Positions 1 to 6,803 of a DNA stretch of 44,216 bases are shown in pieces. The notes beneath the pieces were generated by a model. The model did not search any database and was not told where the DNA came from. It saw nothing but the letters and a program-made list of their open reading frames with translations. The DNA comes from a virus, in IMG/VR virus record IMGVR_UViG_3300010396_000061, positions 1 through 44,216 of that record, one strand, 5' to 3'. Both the position numbers and the translations under genes were made by a program. The first letter of the stretch is position 1. The number at the start of each line of letters is the position of its first letter.

Positions 1-1
1 C

Positions 2-517
2 CTCACCGGGCCGAAGCAGTCCGCCGCCTATTTCGAGCAGATCGACCGCTTCCTGCGCCTCGCGCTGGGCGACGCGGTGGCCGCGCACTACCAGATCATC
101 GTGGACGATCCGGCTGCGGTGGCAAGGGCGATGGCCAGAGGCATCGACAAGGTGCGCAACAACCGGCTCGACACCAAGGACGCGTTCTTCTTCAACTGGG
201 CGCTGCGCGTCCCGCTGGAATTCCAGACGCCGTTCCGCCCCACCCACGAGGCGATGCGCAGCCTTCAGCTGCGCCACGGCCGCCCGCTGCACGATCTGGC
301 GGCCGACCTGCGCCGCGCGTTCTCCGGCATCGTGGCCGGCAACGTGAAGGAGGAGGGTGTGCAGGCGATCGAGCAGAACGGCCCGTTCGACATCGACGGC
401 GACCGCGACATCATGCAGGCGCTGGACAAGCTGCTGCGGGCCTTCGTGGAGCAACATCGCATGAAGCTCCCCGGCGGCGCGGCCTACGTGCCGTGCTATC
501 GCGTGATCACCGGCTGA
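2..517 (+). CDS. ppnN: PpnN (YgdH) nucleotide 5'-monophosphate nucleosidase, C-terminal part
   Basis: The reading frame is open from the left edge, so the 5' end lies outside the window. About 171 C-terminal residues are visible and end at TGA. The sequence matches my memory of the C-terminal region of the LOG-family pyrimidine/purine nucleotide nucleosidase PpnN (E. coli YgdH): an LTGP start, YFEQIDRFL, a central FRPTHEAM, AFSGIVAGNVKEEGV and a final MKLPGG..YVPCY. The family hydrolyses nucleoside monophosphates to base plus ribose 5-phosphate and is regulated by (p)ppGpp in E. coli. The C-terminal part seen here is the DUF3412-type region. It is a host gene, 68 bp upstream of tRNA-Asn. Recognition is from sequence memory only. 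Confidence 0.85.
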   Translation, partial: LTGPKQSAAYFEQIDRFLRLALGDAVAAHYQIIVDDPAAVARAMARGIDKVRNNRLDTKDAFFFNWALRVPLEFQTPFRPTHEAMRSLQLRHGRPLHDLAADLRRAFSGIVAGNVKEEGVQAIEQNGPFDIDGDRDIMQALDKLLRAFVEQHRMKLPGGAAYVPCYRVITG

Positions 518-585
518 TAGGGCGTATACGGGACGTCCCGGCGGCTTGACAGTCCGCCGCCCGATCGACAAACTACGCAGCTCCC

Positions 586-662
586 GCCCGAATAGCTCAG
601 CTGGTTAGAGCACTTGACTGTTAATCAGGGGGTCGCTGGTTCGAGTCCAGCTTCGGGCGCCA
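586..662 (+). tRNA. tRNA-Asn(GTT)
   Basis: The acceptor stem GCCCGAA (586-592) pairs with TTCGGGC (652-658). The discriminator is G659 and CCA is encoded at 660-662. The anticodon GTT is at 620-622 inside GACTGTTAATC, the typical tRNA-Asn loop, and the T-loop TTCGAGTC is present. The 3' end from 640 onward is the phage attachment core, and it is repeated at the far end of the prophage, so integration restored an intact tRNA. Confidence 0.97.
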
Positions 663-663
663 G
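640..663 (+). repeat. attL core (24-bp direct repeat, tRNA-Asn 3' end)
   Basis: The 24 bases here recur identically at 41107-41130. They cover the T-arm, acceptor 3' strand and CCA of tRNA-Asn plus one G. Flanking bases differ on both sides (G versus T before, T versus A after), so 24 bp is the full identity. An integrase gene follows directly, as expected for attL of a tRNA-integrating phage. Confidence 0.95.
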
Positions 664-706
664 TAGTAGGTCTGCCGGGGTCTCCCGACATCACCGAAAC
701 CCTCAG

Positions 707-735
707 AAACCCCGCCACTGTGCGGGGTTTTTGTT
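707..735 (+). terminator. Intrinsic terminator downstream of tRNA-Asn, inside attL
   Basis: The stem AAACCCCGC (707-715) pairs with GCGGGGTTT (722-730), with a 6-nt loop, and is followed by T-rich TTGTTTT. It lies inside the prophage. It probably terminates tRNA-Asn transcription, because the chromosomal terminator that normally follows the tRNA has been moved to 41139-41166. Confidence 0.8.
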
Positions 736-774
736 TTCTGGCATCTGCCATTGTCGGCTGGCATCGTCTCAACC

Positions 775-794
775 TGTGAGTAAGACTGTGAGTA
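775..794 (+). repeat. Tandem TGTGAGTA arm-type sites, left
   Basis: Two direct copies of TGTGAGTA (775-782 and 787-794) start 12 bp apart. The same pair at the same spacing occurs at 41033-41052 near attR. An inverted copy (TTACTCACA, 827-835) abuts the integrase start. Placement near both att cores suggests integrase arm binding sites. This is inference from position and repetition. Confidence 0.65.
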
Positions 795-826
795 CAGTCG
801 CCCCGTTCGCGCCACGACAGGGAACC

Positions 827-835
827 TTACTCACA
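827..835 (-). promoter_or_regulatory. Inverted arm-type site overlapping the integrase start
   Basis: TTACTCACA is the reverse complement of the arm repeat TGTGAGTAA and ends on the A of the integrase ATG (835). Integrase bound here could block its own translation or transcription start. Autoregulation is an inference. Confidence 0.5.
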
Positions 836-2043
836 TGCCGCTTAACGACACGAGGCTCCGCGGCCTCAAGCCACGCCCGAAGGTCTACCGGGTCGCGGAC
901 ATGGATGGCCTGTGCATCGAGGTGCGCCCCACGGGAGCCCGATGCTGGCGCTTCCGCTACCGCTTCGCCGGCCGCGCGAACATGCTGGACCTGGGCGCCT
1001 ACCCGGCAGTGAGCCTGCATGACGCGCGCAGGGAGCGCGACAGGCTTCGCGCCATGGTGAGGCAAGGGGTCGACCCCAGCGCTGCGCGCAGGAACGAGCA
1101 GGCGCAGCTACAGGCCGAAGATGACCGCTTCGAGGCGGTGGCGCTGGAATGGCTGGGCAAGCAAGGGGCGTGGTCGGATGCCACCCGCGACAAGGCCACG
1201 GCGCTCCTGGAGACCTGGGCGTACCCATGGCTCGGCAAGCGTCGACTGCGCGAGATCACGGTGACCGACATGCTGGTGCTGATCCAGCGCCCCGAGGCGC
1301 AAGGCAAGATCGAAACGGCTCAGCGGCTCAAGCAGCGGTGCGGCCAGATCTTCCGCTACGGGTTCCGCACGGGGCGTTGCGACAGCGACCCGACAGCGAC
1401 CCTGAAGGACGTGCTGAAGACCGTGAAGGTGCGCCACCACGCCAGCCTGACGGATCGGAAGCGCGTGGGCGGTCTGCTGCGTGCGATCGACACCTATCCC
1501 GGCACCTTCGTGGTGATGTGCGCGATGAAACTCTCCGCGCTGACCTTAGTGCGGCCCGGCGAGCTGCGGGCATGGGAATGGGGTGAGATCATCGAAGACG
1601 GCGCGCTGTGGCGCCTGCCCGCCGAGAAGATGAAGATGCGTGTGCCGCACCTGGTGCCGCTGGCGCGACAGACGCGCGAGGTGCTGGACGAGCTACGGCC
1701 GATGACCGGATCGGGCCCCTACGTGCTCCCCGGCGCCCGCGGCGGTGGCCGTTCGCTGTCCGAGAACGCAGTGCGTGTCGCACTACGCTCGCTGGGGTTC
1801 ACGAACGACGAGATGACGGCGCACGGCTTCCGATCGATGGCGTCCACGCTGCTCAACGAAGATGGCTGGAACGGCTATTGGATCGAGCGGCAGCTGGCGC
1901 ACGTGGAGACGAACAAGGTGCGCGGTTCGTACAACTACGCGGAATACCTGCCGGGCCGGCGCGACATGATGCAAGCCTGGGCCGACTTGCTGGACAAGCT
2001 CCGGCGCGGCGGCCAGGTGGTGCCGATCCGCGCCATCGGCTGA
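835..2043 (+). CDS. int: Tyrosine-recombinase integrase (P4/DUF4102 type)
   Basis: This 402-residue protein has the usual length for P4-like integrases and would catalyse integration and excision at tRNA-Asn. The N-terminal DUF4102-like arm-binding region covers about residues 1-85 (MPLNDTRLRGLKP, then LDLGAYPAVSLHDAR). A SAM-like core-binding region covers about 95-200 and the catalytic domain about 205-385. Visible catalytic residues are Arg240 (RPGEL), His330 and Arg333 (HGFRS), His356 (LAH) and Tyr366 (SYNYAEY). It lies 172 bp inside attL, faces into the prophage and converges on the leftward early operon. The ATG overlaps an inverted arm-type repeat. Confidence 0.95.
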   Translation: MPLNDTRLRGLKPRPKVYRVADMDGLCIEVRPTGARCWRFRYRFAGRANMLDLGAYPAVSLHDARRERDRLRAMVRQGVDPSAARRNEQAQLQAEDDRFEAVALEWLGKQGAWSDATRDKATALLETWAYPWLGKRRLREITVTDMLVLIQRPEAQGKIETAQRLKQRCGQIFRYGFRTGRCDSDPTATLKDVLKTVKVRHHASLTDRKRVGGLLRAIDTYPGTFVVMCAMKLSALTLVRPGELRAWEWGEIIEDGALWRLPAEKMKMRVPHLVPLARQTREVLDELRPMTGSGPYVLPGARGGGRSLSENAVRVALRSLGFTNDEMTAHGFRSMASTLLNEDGWNGYWIERQLAHVETNKVRGSYNYAEYLPGRRDMMQAWADLLDKLRRGGQVVPIRAIG

Positions 2044-2047
2044 CGGT

Positions 2048-2473
2048 TCAACGCGGAACGCCGCGCCAGACGAAATCGCCCTTGTCTTCGACGATGGCTG
2101 GCTCGTCAGCCTTGCACGCGCACTCCATGCCTACGAATCGATCAGCGACGGGGCGCCAGAAATTGCGCACCTTCCCGCCGGGCACGTGATTGTCTTCCTC
2201 CGCGCCTTCCATGCCGAAATCAACGAGCACCTTGCGCGCATCCGTGCTGCTGCAGCGTTCGCCGTACCTGCTGATCGACAGGTGGTACTCGGGGTCGCGA
2301 TCGATGCCGTCTGCATCCTTCGCGACCTCGACCGCGCTTATCACGCCGATGCCTGCACCGGGGTGCCGATAGGCCTTCCCGGCGAAGCCCAGCGTGATCC
2401 ATGCGGGAATCGACGGCATCAACTGCCAGCCGGCGTCGGCTTTCGGGGCCAATGGTTGGATGATGTCGGTCAC
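2048..2473 (-). CDS. Hypothetical phage protein, last gene of the early operon
   Basis: This 141-residue protein starts at GTG, whose last two bases overlap the TGA of the AlpA-like gene (a GTGA junction), which indicates translational coupling. I do not recognise the family. It is a soluble, mixed-charge protein with no signal peptide or membrane segment, and a C-terminal Cys-Ala-Cys. It is the most distal gene of the leftward operon and ends 5 bp from the integrase stop, so the two transcription units converge here. Confidence 0.7.
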   Translation of the reverse strand: MTDIIQPLAPKADAGWQLMPSIPAWITLGFAGKAYRHPGAGIGVISAVEVAKDADGIDRDPEYHLSISRYGERCSSTDARKVLVDFGMEGAEEDNHVPGGKVRNFWRPVADRFVGMECACKADEPAIVEDKGDFVWRGVPR

Positions 2474-2715
2474 GCCGCAGCCTGCTGCTGATCGCGCTCA
2501 CGCATCCGCGCGGCGATGTACTCGTCGATCTCGGATTCCACCCAGCGCGAGGAGCTGCCGAGCTTCACTGGTTTCGGGAAGCGCCCGGCTTTGATTTCCG
2601 CGTAGATGGTCGACGGGTGCATGCCGACACGGTCGCGAACGCCCTTTCGGACAGGCTGCTCCGGCTGCTTCGGATCGGCGCGCGGGGTTTTCATGGGGAT
2701 CAGTACGTAGCTCAT
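2470..2715 (-). CDS. AlpA/excisionase-like helix-turn-helix regulator
   Basis: The 81-residue protein carries the AlpA/MerR-like winged helix pattern: GMHPSTIYAEIKAGRFPKP, a wing with SSRWVESEI, and DEYIAARMRER. Proteins of this type act as phage regulators or recombination directionality factors. Lying at the distal end of the early operon, close to integrase, it is a good candidate for excisionase or a controller of int. It is coupled upstream to a 17-codon micro-ORF (ATGA) and downstream to the hypothetical gene (GTGA). The excisionase role is inferred from position. Confidence 0.8.
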   Translation of the reverse strand: MSYVLIPMKTPRADPKQPEQPVRKGVRDRVGMHPSTIYAEIKAGRFPKPVKLGSSSRWVESEIDEYIAARMRERDQQQAAA

Positions 2716-2765
2716 GCTGTCGCCTCCTCGTAGGCCTTGGTGATGCGGTGGAAATGCTTAGCCAT
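2712..2765 (-). CDS. 17-codon coupled micro-ORF
   Basis: It encodes MAKHFHRITKAYEEATA. The ATG overlaps the stop of the upstream 119-residue gene and its TGA overlaps the ATG of the AlpA-like gene, so both junctions are ATGA. Its 3' codons (GAGGAGGCG) also supply a Shine-Dalgarno sequence for the next gene. It may exist mainly to carry ribosomes across a short gap rather than to make a functional peptide. Confidence 0.45.
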   Translation of the reverse strand: MAKHFHRITKAYEEATA

Positions 2766-3124
2766 CACTCCCCCTCCCGCATCGCGGCGTCGATTGCCGA
2801 ATCTATTGCAGCATCCATCTGCTCGCGCGGCACCCGCGCACTCGCCAGCATCGGCGCGATTCGATCAGCGATGGCACGGAAATGTGGTATATCGTCGCCC
2901 GACAGCATATTGCCTTGTAGTGCCCAGTTCTCCAGCACAGTCAGTGCTTCGGCGAGGCTGCATGGTGTTTCGTGGGCACTTTCATCCGTGGCCGACCCCA
3001 TCGCCGATTCGCGCTCGCGCAGGAGGGCGGCGTAGTCGCGGAGCATTTCACTTGCAATAAGTGATCGACGGGCCATGACGGTCATCGCCTGCATTTCCAC
3101 ATCTTCCACCGTGTACTTGTTCAT
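2765..3124 (-). CDS. Hypothetical phage protein
   Basis: The 119-residue product starts at the ATG (MNKYTVEDVEMQ) that overlaps the TGA of the upstream 85-residue gene. A longer frame reaches 3385, but its extra part is Arg/Pro-rich antisense-like text overlapping the neighbour, so I reject that start. The protein is mainly helical and acidic, with a regular pattern in the last 60 residues. No family is recognised. It sits in the ATGA-coupled tail of the early operon. Confidence 0.75.
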   Translation of the reverse strand: MNKYTVEDVEMQAMTVMARRSLIASEMLRDYAALLRERESAMGSATDESAHETPCSLAEALTVLENWALQGNMLSGDDIPHFRAIADRIAPMLASARVPREQMDAAIDSAIDAAMREGE

Positions 3125-3378
3125 TGCGTCACTCCCATGATTTCCAGGTCTATGTCGTCGACGCGATTGCGCAGTTGGTGCCGTGCATGCCGAAGCTCGT
3201 CCGCGATGAACTCGCGCTGGTCGCGGTCCGAGTACGCGTGCAGCGAACAGTGCAGGCGCCCGGACTGGTCGCGGCGGAATAGGCGCCAGATCACCATGCC
3301 GCGAGCTAGATCGGGCGAACGTCCCCATGCGAAGGGGCGACAGTGCGCGGGGAGCTTGCGGGTGTAGGGGTGGGTCAT
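3121..3378 (-). CDS. Hypothetical phage protein
   Basis: An 85-residue basic protein beginning MTHPYTRKLPAHCRPFAWG, with YSDRDQREFIADELRHARHQ in the middle. Both ends join neighbours by ATGA overlaps (Dam methylase upstream, 119-residue gene downstream). No family is recognised. Its small size and coupling fit an accessory early phage gene. Confidence 0.75.
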   Translation of the reverse strand: MTHPYTRKLPAHCRPFAWGRSPDLARGMVIWRLFRRDQSGRLHCSLHAYSDRDQREFIADELRHARHQLRNRVDDIDLEIMGVTQ

Positions 3379-3878
3379 GCGGCACTCCGTCGCGCCACCG
3401 GCATCACGAGTGCGCCGTCGATGCCAGACCGCTGCAACGCGGCGACGTTGTGCACGCCGTAGGCGATCAGCACCATCGGTCCACCGCTATTGCCCGCGGC
3501 ACGTGTGCCGTCTGGCCGATGGAAGTGCGGCCGCTTCGCCATGAACAGCAGCGCATCAGCATGCGGCCAGACGAACCGCTGGAACATCGCCGTTTCGGTG
3601 CGCGCGAACACCAGCGCGATACCGTCGCCATGCTCGGCCATCCTGCCAAGCCACGCGGCGGTGTGCGGGCCATAGGGCGGATTCAGCCAAACGCGACCTT
3701 CCCAGCGCGCGACTAGGCCATCATCGTGCGGCGCGGTCATCCTTGACGCTGTTGGCCATGGTTGACCGGCTGCAGCGCAGGGATCGAGATCGAATGCGCC
3801 GAGGGATCGCACGATCTCTGGCGGCGTCAGCCAGTCGTGCGTAGCCGCATTCGGGCGCGAGGCATAGGGGTGGCTCAC
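3375..3878 (-). CDS. dam: Phage DNA N6-adenine methyltransferase (Dam type)
   Basis: The start is GTG at 3878, overlapping the TGA of the upstream gene (GTGA), giving 167 residues. A longer open frame upstream is non-coding in character. The protein has the phage Dam (PF05869-like) layout: DWLTPPEIV near the N-terminus, LDPCA at about 31-35, and the catalytic NPPY at 66-69 (VWLNPPYGP). It would methylate adenine in phage DNA, either to resist host restriction or as a regulatory mark. It is one gene away from the DGR reverse transcriptase. A link between adenine methylation and adenine-directed mutagenesis is tempting, but nothing in the sequence supports it. Confidence 0.88.
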   Translation of the reverse strand: MSHPYASRPNAATHDWLTPPEIVRSLGAFDLDPCAAAGQPWPTASRMTAPHDDGLVARWEGRVWLNPPYGPHTAAWLGRMAEHGDGIALVFARTETAMFQRFVWPHADALLFMAKRPHFHRPDGTRAAGNSGGPMVLIAYGVHNVAALQRSGIDGALVMPVARRSAA

Positions 3879-4465
3879 GCGAACAACTCCATCTGCTTCG
3901 GCTCGCGCTGCGCAAGAAGCGATTGCAGCCACGCGACGATGGTCGTGGTCTGCTTCTTGGAATCTTGCCATCCAGTCAGTAGTTCGCCCAGCATTTCCTG
4001 CGCGCCGGCATTGAGCGCTTCGTCGCGACTGGTCGCGAACTTGCCCCACTTCTCCAGCGGCGCATAGCCCATGCCTCCCGTGTTGCAGGTGAACGAAATG
4101 CCCCACATCCAGCGGCCATCGGAAGCCTGCGCCACGCGCACCTCGGCGCGAGGTAATGCCACGTAGTAAGGTCGACTCGGACGCTTCGGGTTGACGTAGG
4201 AGACGCCATCGAACTGTGTTCCGTCATATTGCGTCGGTGCCATCTGCCTCTCGCGACGGAGCGCCAAGAGATGCTCGATAGCCGAATGGATGTGCCTCGA
4301 TGCGGCGTCTATCGCCTCTCCGAATGACCAGAGCATCAGTCCCGAGTTCTGGTTGTAGGGTTCGCCGCCGAGGCGAAAGAACTTGGCCACGGCAATGCAG
4401 TCACGCGCCCACAACTTGTGGCGGTACGCGGCCAGCTCATGGCCGGGTTGTATGCCGTCAGCCAT
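3875..4465 (-). CDS. Hypothetical protein directly downstream of the DGR reverse transcriptase
   Basis: This 196-residue protein starts 8 bp inside the 3' end of the reverse transcriptase gene, so the two are likely translated together. The N-terminal half looks helical (LWSFGEAIDAASRHIHSAIEHLL). The second half is a mixed region with an ISFTCNTGGMGYAPLEKWG stretch. The C-terminus, QMELFA, resembles short acidic/aromatic tail motifs used to bind partners, but that is speculation. No DGR accessory family (Avd, HRDC or MSL) is recognised in it. Confidence 0.75.
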   Translation of the reverse strand: MADGIQPGHELAAYRHKLWARDCIAVAKFFRLGGEPYNQNSGLMLWSFGEAIDAASRHIHSAIEHLLALRRERQMAPTQYDGTQFDGVSYVNPKRPSRPYYVALPRAEVRVAQASDGRWMWGISFTCNTGGMGYAPLEKWGKFATSRDEALNAGAQEMLGELLTGWQDSKKQTTTIVAWLQSLLAQREPKQMELFA

Positions 4466-5813
4466 GGAACACCTCGATCCGCACCGTGCGCCCTTCCAGC
4501 CGATGGCTGAACCGCCGCTTCGTGTTTGCGAGCGGCGCTAACCAAGGCTGGCGGCGATGGATGGTTTGCTGCAGGCGGTGGGCGTTCGCGTGGCGCATGT
4601 GGCCGACGTAGCTTGACCACACGGACTGCAGGCGCCGGAAGTCGGCCGGCGTGCCGGTGGCAAGACGCCCGTGCAGGTGTTCCTTGCGCCACGCCTGCAA
4701 CTTCTCGGCAGCGTGGCTCAGGACGCGGCGACGCACGCGGGTATGCGTGGGGTAGACCACATAGCCGAGGAAGTCGCAGCCGGCCGACAGCGGACGCAGG
4801 CGCACATCGTCCTTGAGCTTCAGCTGCAGCTCGTCAGCCAGAAACTGCTCGATACGCTCCTTCCACTCGGCGAGCACGGCGCGGTCGTGATGGACCAGCA
4901 CGAAGTCGTCCACGAACCGCACGTAGCGTTTCGCCTTGAGCACGTGCTTCACGAACTGGTCGAGCTTGTCCAGGTACACGTTCGCGAAGAACTGCGACGA
5001 GAGGTTGCCGATCGGTAGGCCGCAGCCTGCGGGCGCGTTCTCCAGGCGCTTGTGCATCGGCACGCGGGCGCGCTCAGCTTCCGTGCAGCGGTAGCGGATG
5101 CCTTGCACCTGCACAGGATGGCGGAGCAGCGCATGCGTGGTGCGCAGCGCGACATCGGACAGGCCTGCGCGCGTCAGGCGCTCCTTGAGCATCGCCCACA
5201 GCGTCGGCCGGTGGATGCTCGGAAAGAAGTTCTTCACGTCGAGCTGCAGATACCATCCGCCACCCTGGCCAGAATGCACCTCGCGCACGAACTGGCGCAC
5301 GCGCTCTACGGCCTTGTGCGTGCCTTTGCCCTTGCGGTTCGAGTACGAGTCGAAGATGAAGCCGAGCTCGTAGATCGCCTCCAGCTGTGGCACGAGCCAG
5401 TGATGCACGACGCGGTCGCTGAAATCCGGCGCGTGGATCTCACGCGCCTTCGGCCGAGAGGCGATGAAGCACGTGGTCGGCAGCGGGCTCCACGTGCCGG
5501 CGTTCAATCGCTGCTGCAGCTCCAGCAGTCGATCCATCCAGCGCACCTCGAAAGCGAGTTGGTTGCGACTGGGCTGCTTGCGCCGGCGTGCCGCTTTCCA
5601 TGCGTGGTGCAGCGCCTCGACGCTGACCTGTCCACCCTTACACTCACCGGGACGCGGCACCAGGCGACACGGCCGCACGACGCCGCTGTTGTTGTCGCGG
5701 TTGTCGTAGTTGACGTTGCCGTTGTAGCCGTTGACCTGCCAGAGCGCGCGAGGTGCTTTCCCGTTCACTTGCGACCCGGCCACACAGCCGTCGAGGTAGC
5801 GTGGCGTCGTCAT
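4458..5813 (-). CDS. DGR reverse transcriptase; ORF begins with the in-frame template repeat
   Basis: The 451-codon frame starts at an ATG that overlaps the avd stop (ATGA), with a GAGG element upstream. Residues about 19-57 are the template repeat read in frame, and the RT proper begins near residue 62. RT motifs are clear: ARRRK at 75-79, DRVVHHWLVPQLE at 133-145, DSYSNRKGKGTH at 155-166, LDVKNFFPSI at 191-200, the DGR-specific GLPIGNLSSQ at 265-274 (retroviral RTs have QGxxxSP), and RFVDDF at 299-304 with Asp302/Asp303. The active-site tyrosine of YxDD is Phe here. With Avd it would make mutagenised cDNA from TR RNA. No ATG lies between the TR and RT block 0, so the N-terminus is either the TR-encoded one or begins at an internal GTG (for example codon 46 or 52, both inside TR). 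Confidence 0.95.
   Translation of the reverse strand: MTTPRYLDGCVAGSQVNGKAPRALWQVNGYNGNVNYDNRDNNSGVVRPCRLVPRPGECKGGQVSVEALHHAWKAARRRKQPSRNQLAFEVRWMDRLLELQQRLNAGTWSPLPTTCFIASRPKAREIHAPDFSDRVVHHWLVPQLEAIYELGFIFDSYSNRKGKGTHKAVERVRQFVREVHSGQGGGWYLQLDVKNFFPSIHRPTLWAMLKERLTRAGLSDVALRTTHALLRHPVQVQGIRYRCTEAERARVPMHKRLENAPAGCGLPIGNLSSQFFANVYLDKLDQFVKHVLKAKRYVRFVDDFVLVHHDRAVLAEWKERIEQFLADELQLKLKDDVRLRPLSAGCDFLGYVVYPTHTRVRRRVLSHAAEKLQAWRKEHLHGRLATGTPADFRRLQSVWSSYVGHMRHANAHRLQQTIHRRQPWLAPLANTKRRFSHRLEGRTVRIEVFHG
5646..5756 (-). repeat. DGR template repeat (TR)
   Basis: This 111-bp segment matches VR2 (10815-10925) and VR1 (6285-6392) except at adenines of its minus (coding) strand. The mutable stretch is rich in AAC, TAC and GAC codons, the usual DGR design that allows wide amino-acid change and avoids stop codons. 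Read in frame it encodes the same C-terminal segment as the target proteins (PRALWQVNGYNGNVN onward). At the IMH side the first base outside the repeat is G on the coding strand, where both VRs have C (GGTGAG versus GGTCAG). It lies inside the RT open reading frame. Confidence 0.96.
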
Positions 5814-6247
5814 GCGTTGGCCTCACCGATCGAGGCGGAACGGGCACTCAGTGTATTGGCGCTCTGCCCATGCACTACGGCCTGGGCACTCTGGCCTTGA
5901 GGGTGACTCACGGAGCGATGCCAACCACCGACTTGCTGCCCCAGCTTCGCGGCGTCGCGGTACAACGCCTCGAACTGACGAAAGCTGACGAAGGCACGCA
6001 TCTGCTTGCCAAGCTGCAGGGACAGCTTCAGATCGTCGACCTTGTCGCGTAGCTCCTCCAGCAGTGCCGAACGTCGCTCCGGACGCAACGCAGCCAGATT
6101 GGCCGTGCTGAGCACGGACCAGGCGCGCTCCCGCAGCTCCGCCCCGAAGGCATATCGATGCTTGCGCGGGAACCGCGTTACCGCCTCCTCAATAGTTGAG
6201 GAGAGCGATTCGGCGAGACGTATGGCGGCTGGAAGGGTGAAGATCAT
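5810..6247 (-). CDS. avd: DGR accessory variability determinant (Avd)
   Basis: A 145-residue helical protein, the usual Avd length or slightly longer. It fits the Avd/S23-like four-helix-bundle family: AAIRLAESLSSTIEEAVTRF, then FPRKHRYAFGAELRERAW, the diagnostic RHKYALGERLR-like helix, and an amphipathic helix ending QMRAFVSFRQFE. The C-terminal 40 residues are low-complexity Ser/Gln/Ala. Avd forms a basic pentamer that binds RT and TR RNA and is needed for mutagenic cDNA synthesis. It lies between VR1 and TR, and its TGA overlaps the ATG of the TR-RT frame. Confidence 0.92.
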   Translation of the reverse strand: MIFTLPAAIRLAESLSSTIEEAVTRFPRKHRYAFGAELRERAWSVLSTANLAALRPERRSALLEELRDKVDDLKLSLQLGKQMRAFVSFRQFEALYRDAAKLGQQVGGWHRSVSHPQGQSAQAVVHGQSANTLSARSASIGEANA

Positions 6248-6251
6248 GGAA

Positions 6252-6263
6252 GTCTACGCAGAC
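6252..6263 (-). other. Candidate DGR hairpin downstream of VR1
   Basis: On the coding strand GTCT-GCGT-AGAC forms a 4-bp stem with a 4-nt loop, 21 nt beyond the VR1 edge. DGR target recognition in phage BPP-1 uses a hairpin/cruciform just after the VR. A stronger hairpin sits at nearly the same distance after VR2. The stem alone is too short to be convincing. Confidence 0.4.
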
Positions 6264-6278
6264 AAGGGACGAGGAGAT

Positions 6279-6803
6279 TCACTGACCGGGACGCGGCACC
6301 AGGCGACACGGCCGCACGACGCCGCTGTCGTTGACGCGGGGGCCGGAGCCGACGCTGCCGCCGCAGCCGCTGACCTGCCAGAGCGCGCGAGGCTGTCCTT
6401 CCTCGTTGTTGCCGAGGGGCAGATAGGGCGTGCACGTCCATTCGTACCTCTCGCCCTTGAACGGCGCAGGCATGGCAGGATTGAAGCGCGTGCGATCGAT
6501 GATGGTTTCGCGCTGCTCCAGCGAGGCGATGCCCCAGCCCGACAGACCGCCCAGCTTCAGGTCGGCGACGTACTTCTCGGCCTTCGCATAGGACATGTAG
6601 TCCGTGGTGTCGGTGGCCCACTGGATGCCGGTCTTGTGGTCGGTGACGTAGGAGCCATCCGGCGACAGCTCGAAGCGTGGACGCGATACCTGGGCCTTGT
6701 TCGAAGCCTGCGACAGGTCGAGCTTGCCGAAGTCGACAGGGCCGACCGCCGGAGTGGGCAGGTGGAGGTGCAGGTGCTGCACGTGGATCAGTGGAGAGTT
6801 CAT
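6279..6803 (-). CDS. DGR target protein 1 (DUF1566-like, VR1 at C-terminus)
   Basis: A 174-residue protein starting at MNSPLIHVQHLHLHLP, preceded by AAGGA at 7 nt. The open frame extends to 7493, but that part overlaps another gene in a different frame and is rejected. Residues about 50-125 follow the DUF1566 (Lcl-type, C-type-lectin-like) pattern: TDHKTGIQWATDT, then AEKYVADLKLGGLSGW, GIASLEQRETIIDRT. The VR fills the last 38 residues, with variable positions at 145-159. No signal peptide is visible. The role is probably binding of a changeable ligand. It is expressed from the early operon, next to avd, not with tail genes, so virion location is unproven. Confidence 0.9.
   Translation of the reverse strand: MNSPLIHVQHLHLHLPTPAVGPVDFGKLDLSQASNKAQVSRPRFELSPDGSYVTDHKTGIQWATDTTDYMSYAKAEKYVADLKLGGLSGWGIASLEQRETIIDRTRFNPAMPAPFKGERYEWTCTPYLPLGNNEEGQPRALWQVSGCGGSVGSGPRVNDSGVVRPCRLVPRPGQ
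6285..6392 (-). repeat. DGR variable repeat 1 (VR1)
   Basis: It aligns without gaps to TR (offset 639) over 108 bp. I count 13 differences in the mutable core, all at TR adenines (coding strand): 10 A-to-G/C/T changes in AAC/TAC codons plus three in GAC and CAG-adjacent context. No other base class is altered. The downstream IMH-like 35 bp are identical to TR up to the final GGT. The frame ends in CAG-TGA directly after the repeat. Confidence 0.95.

Noticed and set aside
3375-5813. Functional coupling of the Dam methylase with adenine-specific DGR mutagenesis
   Set aside because: Only proximity suggests it. DGR adenine mutagenesis occurs during cDNA synthesis from RNA and needs no DNA methylation.
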